A DNA stretch of 24,134 bases from positions 1-24,134 of the forward strand of contig JADHRC010000008.1 in NCBI GenBank assembly GCA_016777645.1. Reading direction: 5' to 3'. The notes beneath the pieces are model-generated. The model made no database searches, was not told the DNA's origin, and saw nothing but the letters and a program-made list of their open reading frames with translations. Below are positions 1 through 6,359 of this stretch, one piece after another. The stretch is from Alphaproteobacteria bacterium. GTDB lineage: Bacteria > Pseudomonadota > Alphaproteobacteria > Puniceispirillales > Marisalimonadaceae. A program made the translations under genes and the position numbers. Positions within the stretch are counted from its first letter, which is position 1. Each line of letters begins with the position of its first letter.

Positions 1-233
1 CTTTCATTGTCATAAGTTAGTTTTACATTTCTTTCTCTTCTATCAAATAATGATGGGGCTATTGCTAAATATCCTTGAGTTGCAAAAAAATTGGTTATTT
101 CTTGTATATGAGTATTTACTCCGAATATTTCTTGTAGAATTACAATTCCTCCCTTAGGTTTTCCTTCTGGTTGAGAAAGATAAGACAAAAATGTATGGTT
201 ATCTTTTGCTTTAATTTCAAGAAAATCACTCAT
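1..233 (-). CDS. Dienelactone hydrolase family protein (N-terminal part, cut by window edge)
   Basis: The first 77 codons of an alpha/beta-hydrolase of the dienelactone hydrolase family; the rest lies left of the window. The visible protein starts MSDFLEIKAKDNHTF and continues with GGIVILQEIFGVN, the family's strand plus LQEIFG motif with its conserved glutamate, then TNFFATQGYLAIAPSLFDR, typical of the segment before the nucleophile region. The catalytic Cys/Asp/His are not in the window. The ATG is preceded by a good Shine-Dalgarno (AGAGGAG at about 240-246, minus strand). The gene lies 12 nt downstream of ychF on the same strand, so co-transcription is likely. Family members hydrolyse lactones or esters; the true substrate cannot be inferred. 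Family call is fairly secure, function is not. Confidence 0.85.
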   Translation of the reverse strand, partial: MSDFLEIKAKDNHTFLSYLSQPEGKPKGGIVILQEIFGVNTHIQEITNFFATQGYLAIAPSLFDRRERNVKLTYDNE

Positions 234-245
234 GTTGCACTCCTC

Positions 246-1343
246 TTAAACATTGAATCTAAAATGGAATATATCTCCATCTTGAACTATATAATCAGAT
301 CCCTCAACTCTCATGCGCCCTGCATCTTTAGCGGCTTGCTCAGTTTTATAGTTGAGATAATCGTCACAGGAAATAGTTTCAGCCCTTATAAACCCTTTTT
401 CAAAGTCTGTATGTATAATGCCTGCAGCTTCAGGAGCAGTTGAATTTTTTTTCAATGTCCAAGCCCGTGCCTCCTTTGGACCAATAGTAAAAAAGGTAAT
501 TAAGCCAAGTAAATCAAAACCTTTTCTAATGAGCCTATTTAAACCAGACTCTTCTAATTTTAAATCTTTAAGGAATTCTTTTTTTTCTTCATCATCTAAT
601 AATGCAATTTCAGATTCTATGGACCCTGAAATTATAACAGTTTCACAATTTTCTTTGTCAGCTTTATCAAATATTGTTTTAGTAAATTTATTACCTAAAG
701 AGGCATCTTCTTCATTAACGTTGCATACATATAAGACTGGTTTTGAAGTTAATAAATTAAAAGTTTTAATTTTTTTGATTTTATCGGGATCAATCTCAGT
801 TAATCTTACAGGCTTGCCCTCCGATAAGCAATCGTGCAAACTCTTCATTAATTCTAAATCTTTTTTACTTTCTGGATCATTTGTTTTAGCCTTTTTATTA
901 AGGTTTTGAATTTGTTTATCCAAGCTTTCTAAGTCAGCTAACATTAATTCAGTTTCAATAATTTCAGCGTCTCTTAATGGATCTATACCCTTTTCCACAT
1001 GAGTAATTTCATCGTCTTCGAAGCATCTTAAAACATGAACAACAGCATCTACTTCCCTTATGTGAGAAAGAAACTTATTTCCTAATCCTTCTCCTTTACT
1101 AGCACCACTAACCAAACCAGCAATATCCACAAACTGCATTTGTGCTGGGATGACTTTTTGAGATTTAGCTAACTCAGATAATTTTTTTAACCTCTCATCA
1201 GGGACTGCTACTATGCCAGTATTAGGCTCAATTGTACAAAAGGGGTAGTTTGCTGCTTCTGCAGTAGCTGTTTCTGTTAAAGCATTAAACAAAGTGGATT
1301 TTCCCACATTGGGTAACCCTACTATTCCACATTTAAATCCCAT
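246..1343 (-). CDS. ychF: Redox-regulated P-loop ATPase YchF (Obg family)
   Basis: A 365-residue, full-length YchF/OLA1-type P-loop NTPase, a cytoplasmic ribosome-associated protein that, unusually for the Obg family, prefers ATP. The P-loop GLPNVGKST is at residues 9-17, the G3 motif DIAG at 73-76, and NVNE at 208-211 replaces the NKxD guanine-specificity motif, the hallmark of YchF. A TGS-like C-terminal domain spans about 281-363 (ITFFTIGPKEARAW, GFIRAET, VQDGDIFHFRF). Start chosen at MGFKCGIVG, the conserved N-terminus; its Shine-Dalgarno TAAGGA (1351-1356) overlaps the pth stop codon, with 7 nt to the ATG. The gap to pth is 10 nt. pth-ychF is a common bacterial pair, consistent with a shared translation-related role. 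Confidence 0.97.
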   Translation of the reverse strand: MGFKCGIVGLPNVGKSTLFNALTETATAEAANYPFCTIEPNTGIVAVPDERLKKLSELAKSQKVIPAQMQFVDIAGLVSGASKGEGLGNKFLSHIREVDAVVHVLRCFEDDEITHVEKGIDPLRDAEIIETELMLADLESLDKQIQNLNKKAKTNDPESKKDLELMKSLHDCLSEGKPVRLTEIDPDKIKKIKTFNLLTSKPVLYVCNVNEEDASLGNKFTKTIFDKADKENCETVIISGSIESEIALLDDEEKKEFLKDLKLEESGLNRLIRKGFDLLGLITFFTIGPKEARAWTLKKNSTAPEAAGIIHTDFEKGFIRAETISCDDYLNYKTEQAAKDAGRMRVEGSDYIVQDGDIFHFRFNV

Positions 1344-1353
1344 AAAATTTTCC

Positions 1354-1923
1354 TTAGTTAAATTTTAATATTTGTGTCTTATTGTTAATTAATAAATCAA
1401 CCTCATAAGTAATTTTATTTATAGTGTCATATAGCCAATTGATTTTATCTTCTGAGGTGAAATCTGAAAGTACCCACCCAGAGATATTTTCATCAATTTT
1501 ATTATCATAAATTTTAGAAGGTCGAGAAATCCCAACTCTAATTCTATAATAATTTTTACCAATATAATTATCTATACTTTTTAATCCATTATGACCATTA
1601 TGACCTCCACCAAGTTTTACCTTTATTCTTCCTTGATCAAGATCTATCTCGTCATGAATTACATATATTTGATTGATTGGTATATTATAAAATTCTTTGA
1701 TTTCTTTTAAAGCTATGCCAGAATTATTCATATAGGTTGTTGGTTTTTGAAAAAAAATTATATTTTTGCTTATTTCTAACTTTAAAAAATCAGATCTAAA
1801 CTTTTTTGAGAATGATTTTGTATTGTAAAAGTCACAAAGGGCATCAATTACTTTGAAACCTATATTATGTCTATTATTTATATAAGATTTTCCAGGATTT
1901 CCAAGGCCAACGATAAGAAACAT
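1354..1923 (-). CDS. pth: Peptidyl-tRNA hydrolase
   Basis: A 189-residue bacterial-type Pth, which hydrolyses peptidyl-tRNAs released by abortive translation and recycles tRNA. The N-terminus MFLIVGLGNPGKSY is diagnostic. Residues matching the active site are N9, H19 (in RHNIGF; catalytic base), N66 (YMNNSG), D91 (IHDEIDL) and N112 (GGGHNGHNGLKS). Length is normal for the family. The usual Thr of the TRHN motif is Asn here (NNRHN), a minor variation. No clear Shine-Dalgarno precedes the ATG; instead the 36-nt gap to rplY holds a strong stem-loop, and translation may be coupled or leader-dependent. The stop codon overlaps the ychF ribosome binding site, so translation of pth and ychF is probably linked. 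Confidence 0.97.
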   Translation of the reverse strand: MFLIVGLGNPGKSYINNRHNIGFKVIDALCDFYNTKSFSKKFRSDFLKLEISKNIIFFQKPTTYMNNSGIALKEIKEFYNIPINQIYVIHDEIDLDQGRIKVKLGGGHNGHNGLKSIDNYIGKNYYRIRVGISRPSKIYDNKIDENISGWVLSDFTSEDKINWLYDTINKITYEVDLLINNKTQILKFN

Positions 1924-1933
1924 TTTGCAATTT

Positions 1934-1970
1934 AAAACTCAGTTTTGTGATAGTTATTTCTAACTATCAC
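1934..1970 (-). promoter_or_regulatory. Tandem stem-loops over the rplY stop codon, before pth
   Basis: A perfect 10-bp inverted repeat, GTGATAGTTA (1947-1956) and TAACTATCAC (1961-1970), encloses four bases that read GAAA on the minus-strand transcript, a GNRA-type tetraloop. The rplY stop codon (1960-1962) lies inside it. A second short stem-loop (AAAAC 1934-1938, GTTTT 1942-1946) directly abuts it downstream in the transcript. There is no long U-tract after either stem, so a simple intrinsic terminator is not supported. An mRNA 3'-end stabiliser, processing site or partial attenuator between the ribosomal protein and pth is plausible inference. Confidence 0.6.
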
Positions 1971-2604
1971 TCTTAGTTTCTTCTGTTGCTTCTGCATCAC
2001 CTTTTGCTTCGTCACCATCTTCTTCTGTATCACCTAATCCACCTCTTGGTGCAGCAATAGTAGCTACAGTGAAGTCTCTATCAGTGATTGTTGGTGTGCA
2101 CCCTTCAGGAAGCTGAATTGAACTAATATGAATTGTATGACCCACATTTAAGCCTTCTAAGTCAACAGTAATTTTTTCAGGTATTGAAATCGCAGGACAA
2201 TTTAACTCAACTTGAGCTCTTACTACGTTTAGTACGCCACCAAGTTTAATTCCTGTACATTTGTCTTCGTTTATAAATTCAACATTAATTCCAACAGCAA
2301 CAGTAGCATTTCTGGTTACTCTTAAAAAATCAACATGTTCAGCTTCTTCTGAAACTGGATGTTGTTGAATATCGCGTGGTAAAACAAAATGTTTCTCATT
2401 GTTAACTTCAATGTTCATCAATTGACTAAAAATGCCTGGTTTGTGCATTAATTGACGCCATTTGTTAGCATTGATTGTTATAGGTATTGCTGGTTGTTTG
2501 TTTCCATATATTACGGCAGGCACTAAACCTGCACGTCTAGCAGCTCTGGCAGACCCCTTACCAACCTGACTACGAGCTTCTGCTTTAAAATCAATAGTTT
2601 CCAT
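1960..2604 (-). CDS. rplY: 50S ribosomal protein L25 (long CTC/TL5 form)
   Basis: A 214-residue L25 of the general-stress-protein CTC type; L25 binds 5S rRNA in the large subunit. Residues 1-92 are the L25 domain (RSQVGKGSARAARRAGLVPAVIYG is characteristic), about 95-185 the beta-rich TL5/CTC domain (GGVLNVVRAQVEL, LEGLNVGHTIHIS), followed by an acidic low-complexity tail of about 28 residues. The E. coli protein has only the first domain; the two-domain form is usual in Alphaproteobacteria. The start has a strong Shine-Dalgarno AAGGAGA (2611-2617) 6 nt from the ATG. The leader carries two hairpins just before it, and a strong stem-loop covers the stop codon, so expression is probably controlled at the RNA level. 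Confidence 0.96.
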   Translation of the reverse strand: METIDFKAEARSQVGKGSARAARRAGLVPAVIYGNKQPAIPITINANKWRQLMHKPGIFSQLMNIEVNNEKHFVLPRDIQQHPVSEEAEHVDFLRVTRNATVAVGINVEFINEDKCTGIKLGGVLNVVRAQVELNCPAISIPEKITVDLEGLNVGHTIHISSIQLPEGCTPTITDRDFTVATIAAPRGGLGDTEEDGDEAKGDAEATEETKSDS

Positions 2605-2623
2605 TTATAGTCTCCTTATTAAT

Positions 2624-2665
2624 AATCTTTGCCTCCAGGGGTGCAAAAGATTTATGAATACATAA
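2624..2665 (-). promoter_or_regulatory. Two consecutive hairpins in the rplY leader
   Basis: Between prs and rplY the transcript can form two adjacent stem-loops. The first is TTATG/CATAA (2652-2656 with 2661-2665) around a 4-nt loop. The second is AATCTTTTGC paired with GCAAAGATT (2643-2652 with 2624-2632), with one bulged U and a loop containing CCCCTGGAG. The second ends about 7 nt before the rplY Shine-Dalgarno at 2611-2617. No U-tract follows, so it does not look like a prs terminator. Autogenous control of rplY through its leader is known in gammaproteobacteria; that this is an equivalent here is inference. Confidence 0.45.
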
Positions 2666-2702
2666 CCTCATAATTAAAAAATACAAAGAAAATAATAAAA
2701 AA

Positions 2703-3635
2703 TTACTCAAAAAGACTTGAAACTGACTGTTCCATGTGAACTCTACGAATTGCCTCACCTATAATAGGCGCAATAGAGATTTGTCTAATATTATTAGTCA
2801 TCTTAACAGCTTCTGTTGCTTTAATAGAATCAGTAGTTACTAAGGAGTTTAAGGGAGAATTACTAATATTAGTTACAGCTGAGCCTGATAAAACACCGTG
2901 AGTTACGTAAGAATCAACACTTATTGCTCCAACATCTATTAATGCTTTCGCGGCGTTACATATTGTTCCACCTGAGTCAATTATGTCATCTACGATTATA
3001 CAGTGATGATTAGCAACATCTCCTATAATATTCATTACTTCTGATGATCCTGCTTTTTCTCTTCTCTTATCTATTATTGCTAAATTAGCATTAATTCGCC
3101 TTGCTATCGCTCTAGCTCTAACAACACCCCCCACATCTGGTGATACAATTACTAAAGGCTTATCTTTATATCTTTCTTCAATATCTTTAACAAAAACAGG
3201 AGCCGCAAACAAATTATCTGTTGGTATATCAAAAAATCCTTGGATCTGTCCTGCATGTAAATCCATTGTTAGTATTCTATCTGCTCCTGCTTTTGTAATT
3301 AAATTAGCTACTAATTTAGCAGATATAGGTGTTCTTGGACCTGATTTTCTATCTTGCCTCGCATATCCATAATAAGGTATCACTGCCGTAATTCTTCTAG
3401 CACTAGCTCTTCTCAAGGCATCTAGAGAAACTAATAATTCCATTAGATTATCGTTCGCAGGATAAGACGTTGACTGGATAATAAACATATCCTCACCTCT
3501 TACATTTTCTTGCACCTCAACAAAAACTTCCATATCAGAGAATCGTTTGACTTCAGCTCTTACAAGTTGGCAATTAAGGTTTTTTGAAATACTTTTTGCG
3601 AGATCAATGTTAGAATTGCATGAGAGAATTTTCAT
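2703..3635 (-). CDS. prs: Ribose-phosphate pyrophosphokinase (PRPP synthetase)
   Basis: A 310-residue class I PRPP synthetase, transferring pyrophosphate from ATP to ribose 5-phosphate to make PRPP for purine, pyrimidine, NAD, His and Trp synthesis. Visible motifs: FSDMEVFVEVQENVRG (32-47), the flexible loop region VIPYYGYARQDRK (85-97), metal-binding H127 in DLHAGQIQGFF, catalytic K190 in IIDKRR, and the PRPP-binding loop VDDIIDSGGT (215-224). Length and N-terminus fit the family. The ATG lacks a strong Shine-Dalgarno (GGGA about 10 nt upstream). A candidate promoter lies at 3664-3693. PRPP also feeds carbamoyl-phosphate/pyrimidine synthesis, whose carB is elsewhere in this window. Confidence 0.98.
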   Translation of the reverse strand: MKILSCNSNIDLAKSISKNLNCQLVRAEVKRFSDMEVFVEVQENVRGEDMFIIQSTSYPANDNLMELLVSLDALRRASARRITAVIPYYGYARQDRKSGPRTPISAKLVANLITKAGADRILTMDLHAGQIQGFFDIPTDNLFAAPVFVKDIEERYKDKPLVIVSPDVGGVVRARAIARRINANLAIIDKRREKAGSSEVMNIIGDVANHHCIIVDDIIDSGGTICNAAKALIDVGAISVDSYVTHGVLSGSAVTNISNSPLNSLVTTDSIKATEAVKMTNNIRQISIAPIIGEAIRRVHMEQSVSSLFE

Positions 3636-3663
3636 TATTTCAATCCCAAGATTTTAAAAATAT

Positions 3664-3693
3664 TTAATAGCAGTCATTTTTAAGTTTAATCAA
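3664..3693 (-). promoter_or_regulatory. Candidate sigma70 promoter for prs
   Basis: On the minus strand a -35-like TTGATT (3688-3693) is followed after 18 nt by a -10-like TATTAA (3664-3669), preceded by TGC, giving an extended -10 (TGn). Transcription would start near 3657, about 20 nt before the prs ATG. Both hexamers match consensus at four of six positions; in AT-rich DNA such matches occur by chance, hence the low confidence. Confidence 0.35.
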
Positions 3694-3715
3694 GATAAAT
3701 TTCATAAAAAAAATT

Positions 3716-3781
3716 TTAGATAAAAATTAAGACAAACATTCCTAAAATTAGTACAATAAAAAATATAATTAAATGAGGCAT
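3716..3781 (-). CDS. Possible 21-residue single-span membrane protein
   Basis: In the 153-nt gap between pgeF and prs an ATG opens a 21-codon frame ending in TAA. The peptide begins MPHLIIFFIVLIL and ends FVLIFI; after the first three residues nearly every residue is Ile, Leu, Phe or Val, so it would be a minimal transmembrane helix. It starts 7 nt after the pgeF stop. Against it: no clear Shine-Dalgarno, and T-rich DNA read in this direction naturally encodes hydrophobic residues. No function is proposed. Confidence 0.3.
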   Translation of the reverse strand: MPHLIIFFIVLILGMFVLIFI

Positions 3782-3788
3782 TTTTTTA

Positions 3789-4571
3789 CTATTTTGGGAT
3801 CCCAATTACTGATATTTGTCTGCCAGTTTTTAATGTTTTGGTTAGACTTTGATGATGAGTAGTTCTTCTATGACTAAAAAACAAGTTGCTGTTTTCATAA
3901 GTATCAATATTTATATTACCGATTTGCTCTATTCTTGCATACTTTAAACTTTCTTTAATAAGCAAAGGAAGATCAAAAAGGTATTTCCCTTTTGAAACTA
4001 AAGATAAAATAGAATAGTTTTTTAGATAAAAAGGATTTTTTTTGATTATACCTGCAACATCCTCCTTTATTTCATATGATCTTTTTTGAATTGTTGGCCC
4101 AATAATACTAATTATATTTTTTCTTTTGGCTCCAATAGTTTCCATTGAGGAAACTGTAGATTCAATAATATTATTAAGAGCGCCTCTCCATCCTGCATGA
4201 CAAGCACCAATTGTACATGAAACTTTATCATAAAATAAGATCGGAGCGCAATCAGCTCCAAGTATTGATAAACCAACACCTTTTAAATTTGTAACTAATC
4301 CATCTCCCTCTATTAATTCGTCATTTTTTTTATTAACTACAATATGTACTTTAGCTGAATGAGTCTGATGTAATTTTATTATTTTTTTTAAATATAACTC
4401 CCTACAGACTAGATTTATATTTTTATTTACATCATCTATTTCATCATTAACCTCTAAACTGCAGTTTAATGAGTCAAAAGGATTTAATGAGTATCCACCA
4501 TTTCTGGTAAAAAAACCGTATTTTATTTTATCATCATCTAAGAGTTTGTGTAAAAATCTGTCTGTAGCCAT
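3789..4571 (-). CDS. pgeF: Peptidoglycan editing factor PgeF (YfiH/laccase-domain family)
   Basis: A 260-residue member of the YfiH/DUF152 family, whose E. coli member removes misincorporated Ser from peptidoglycan precursors; related proteins are purine nucleoside phosphorylase/adenosine deaminase or laccase-like. Motifs: TRNGGYSLNPFDSLNCS (22-38), LHQTHSAKV with H71, GADCAPILF with C108, and GACHAGWRGA with H125. H71, C108 and H125 are the expected metal-binding triad. Length is normal. The end of the gene contains the perfect palindrome TTGGGATCCCAA (3794-3805). It lies 28 nt downstream of lgt; many Alphaproteobacteria have a MidA/NDUFAF7-type methyltransferase between these two, which is absent here. 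Confidence 0.93.
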   Translation of the reverse strand: MATDRFLHKLLDDDKIKYGFFTRNGGYSLNPFDSLNCSLEVNDEIDDVNKNINLVCRELYLKKIIKLHQTHSAKVHIVVNKKNDELIEGDGLVTNLKGVGLSILGADCAPILFYDKVSCTIGACHAGWRGALNNIIESTVSSMETIGAKRKNIISIIGPTIQKRSYEIKEDVAGIIKKNPFYLKNYSILSLVSKGKYLFDLPLLIKESLKYARIEQIGNINIDTYENSNLFFSHRRTTHHQSLTKTLKTGRQISVIGIPK

Positions 4572-4599
4572 ATAATTTTTCTAAGAAGATTACTTTAAA

Positions 4600-5403
4600 T
4601 TAATTCTCTAAATTTATTTTATGTTTATTATAAAAAAAGATTGAAAAATATAAACCAATTAAAACCATGGGAAAAGACAAGATTTGTCCCATTGAAAGGT
4701 CATAGTGAAGTAGGCCAATATGCTGATCTGGTTCCCTAAAAAATTCTATAAAAAAACGAAACACACCGTACAAAAATATAAAAAAGCTAGCTATTACCCC
4801 TGGTTTCTTTAAAAAATCAAATACATACATCATAATCCACAAAATCAAAAACAATACTAATCCTTCAAAAAAAGCTTCGTAGAGTTGGCTTGGGTGTCTT
4901 GGTATGTCTCCTCCATTTGGAAAAATAATTCCAAAAGGATGATTGGTTGTCCTGCCATATAGCTCTCCATTAATAAAATTAGCAAGACGACCAAAAAATA
5001 AGCCTATGGGTGCTACAACTGCAATTAGGTCTGAATAAGTAAGTATAGATATTTTAAATAATTTACTGGTGTATATAATAGCGAATACTACGCCAATAAA
5101 TCCTCCATGGAAAGACATACCACCATTCCAAATTTTTAAAATTTCTATTAAATTATTAAAATAATATTCAGGATTATAGAATATAACATATCCTAATCTA
5201 CCACCAACTATAATTCCAATCATGCAATTACTAATTAAATCACTTATTTCTTTAGAATTAATGTTAATTTTTTTTAATTTAATTATTTTTAAAATTAAAA
5301 ACCAACTAATGAGGATCCCTAAAATATAAGATAGCGCATACCATCTGACCTTGATTATTCCAATATCTATTGCAATTGGATTAATATTTGGAAATTCTAT
5401 CAT
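4600..5403 (-). CDS. lgt: Prolipoprotein diacylglyceryl transferase
   Basis: A 267-residue polytopic inner-membrane enzyme that transfers diacylglycerol from phosphatidylglycerol to the lipobox Cys of prolipoproteins. Visible: RWYALSYILGI at 20-30, GGRLGYVIFYN at 67-77, WNGGMSFHGGFIG with H99, the Lgt signature GRLANFINGELYGR (138-151) with the essential Arg at 139, RHPSQLYEAFFEG (169-181) and FREPDQHIG (222-230). About seven hydrophobic spans. The start at MIEFPNINPIAI fits the family; no strong Shine-Dalgarno is seen. It heads the leftward gene series and is divergent from ubiK across a 101-nt gap. Its lipid substrate comes from the pathway of pgsA at 11657-12247. Confidence 0.97.
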   Translation of the reverse strand: MIEFPNINPIAIDIGIIKVRWYALSYILGILISWFLILKIIKLKKININSKEISDLISNCMIGIIVGGRLGYVIFYNPEYYFNNLIEILKIWNGGMSFHGGFIGVVFAIIYTSKLFKISILTYSDLIAVVAPIGLFFGRLANFINGELYGRTTNHPFGIIFPNGGDIPRHPSQLYEAFFEGLVLFLILWIMMYVFDFLKKPGVIASFFIFLYGVFRFFIEFFREPDQHIGLLHYDLSMGQILSFPMVLIGLYFSIFFYNKHKINLEN

Positions 5404-5504
5404 TTGTTACTACTAACTTGAATTTAATTAAATAATTTATCATATACTTATCATACTAATAATTATAGTTTAGATTATTCATAGATCTTATTAGAGGAAT
5501 AAGT

Positions 5505-5753
5505 ATGAAAAGAAACAATTATTTTTTAAAAGATACCGCATCTATTATTAATGGGGCTTTATCAACATTTTCAGATTTAAAAAATGAGATTGATGGAATT
5601 ATCAAAAGTAGATTTGAGAAGTTTATTAATTCTCAAGGCATTGTCAGTAGAGAAGACTTTGAAGCTTTGTTAGATAGACATAACCAATTAAACGCTGAGT
5701 TTAATCTTTTAAAGGCAAAACTAGATAGAAAAAAAACAAAATCTAATAAGTAA
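5505..5753 (+). CDS. ubiK: UbiK/BMFP (YqiC) family accessory factor
   Basis: An 82-residue protein of the UbiK/BMFP family. In E. coli UbiK helps the late, oxygen-dependent steps of ubiquinone synthesis; other members are described as membrane fusogenic. The N-terminal part (about 8-42) is an amphipathic helix, followed by SREDFEALLDRHNQLNAEF and a short coiled coil (about 50-75) with a basic tail, the family's architecture and length. A Shine-Dalgarno AGAGGA (5492-5497) precedes the ATG. First gene of a rightward series with the YbjN gene (74 nt away), proC and a TetR/COQ9-like gene. Confidence 0.85.
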   Translation: MKRNNYFLKDTASIINGALSTFSDLKNEIDGIIKSRFEKFINSQGIVSREDFEALLDRHNQLNAEFNLLKAKLDRKKTKSNK

Positions 5754-5827
5754 GTTATAGTTTAAAAATAACAATATATAGTGTACTATATTAATATTAT
5801 TCCTTAATTATACTATATGTTGTAAAT

Positions 5828-6316
5828 ATGACTACATACTTAAAGAATGAAATATTTTCTACTGACATCAGTGCTATTTTCTCCAAATATAGATGGTTTC
5901 AATTTCAAAGTCATAACAAAAATTATGACTTTGGTTATAAGGGAGAGGTTGCTGATTATTATTTAAAATTAAGTGTTAGGGATAAACTTTTGAATTTTGA
6001 ATATGTTTTAGATTTTCAACTGCCAGAAAATAAAATTTATGATTTATTGGAGATAATTAACTACATTAATAAAATTTCTCAAAATGGGCATTTTTTTTAT
6101 GATTTTATAGACGATAAAATCAAATTTAAAATAATCCACTCCTTTTCACAAAAACCTAATAAAGATAATTTAAAACAAATTGTTCATATTAATATGTCTC
6201 CAGTAAATAGTTTGTTTCACAAATTTTCTATGGCTATTCATAATTTAGTTTATGGAGAAAAAATAGATCAAAATGTTTTGGAATTTTTATTTTTAAACAT
6301 TGAAGGGAATGCTTAA
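5828..6316 (+). CDS. YbjN domain-containing protein
   Basis: A 162-residue soluble protein of the YbjN (type III secretion chaperone-like fold) family, common in Alphaproteobacteria directly before proC. Visible features fit the family: an early aromatic segment (KYRWFQFQSHNKNYDFGY), a hydrophobic beta segment (LNFEYVLDFQLPENKIYDL), and then alternating helix and strand (INKISQNGHFFYDFIDDKIKFK). No catalytic residues are apparent and the molecular role is unknown. There is no clear Shine-Dalgarno; a TATACT box at 5810-5815 lies only 12 nt before the ATG. The stop codon is inside an 8-bp stem-loop (6308-6330) that precedes proC. Confidence 0.8.
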   Translation: MTTYLKNEIFSTDISAIFSKYRWFQFQSHNKNYDFGYKGEVADYYLKLSVRDKLLNFEYVLDFQLPENKIYDLLEIINYINKISQNGHFFYDFIDDKIKFKIIHSFSQKPNKDNLKQIVHINMSPVNSLFHKFSMAIHNLVYGEKIDQNVLEFLFLNIEGNA

Positions 6317-6330
6317 ACATACTAAGCATT
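6308..6330 (+). promoter_or_regulatory. Stem-loop over the ybjN stop codon before proC
   Basis: A perfect 8-bp inverted repeat AATGCTTA (6308-6315) and TAAGCATT (6323-6330) with a 7-nt loop. It contains the stop codon of the YbjN gene (6314-6316) and ends 18 nt before the proC ribosome binding site (TTAGGT, about 6344-6349). No T-tract follows, so termination is not supported. It may separate or tune translation of the two genes; chance in AT-rich DNA is also possible. Confidence 0.4.
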
Positions 6331-6359
6331 TACTTAAAAGAAACTTAGGTCGTCAAAAA

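Noticed and set aside
171..909. Open frames on the plus strand opposite ychF
   Set aside because: They lie antisense to a complete, well-conserved ychF and their translations show no family pattern.
3794..3805. 12-bp perfect palindrome TTGGGATCCCAA near the pgeF stop
   Set aside because: It codes the last PgeF residues, makes only a 4-bp RNA stem, and has no T-tract after it; no clear role.
4596..4616. Inverted repeat TAAATT/AATTTA around the lgt stop
   Set aside because: Six A/T pairs with a 9-nt loop is too weak to group with the rplY and ybjN stem-loops.
5776..5791. Dyad ATATAGT-GT-ACTATAT between ubiK and the YbjN gene
   Set aside because: All but the centre is A/T in a very AT-rich gap, so chance is a sufficient explanation.
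6300..6359. 20-residue N-terminal extension of ProC from ATG 6300
   Set aside because: It precedes the Rossmann strand that normally opens ProC, overlaps the upstream gene, and a ribosome binding site supports 6360.
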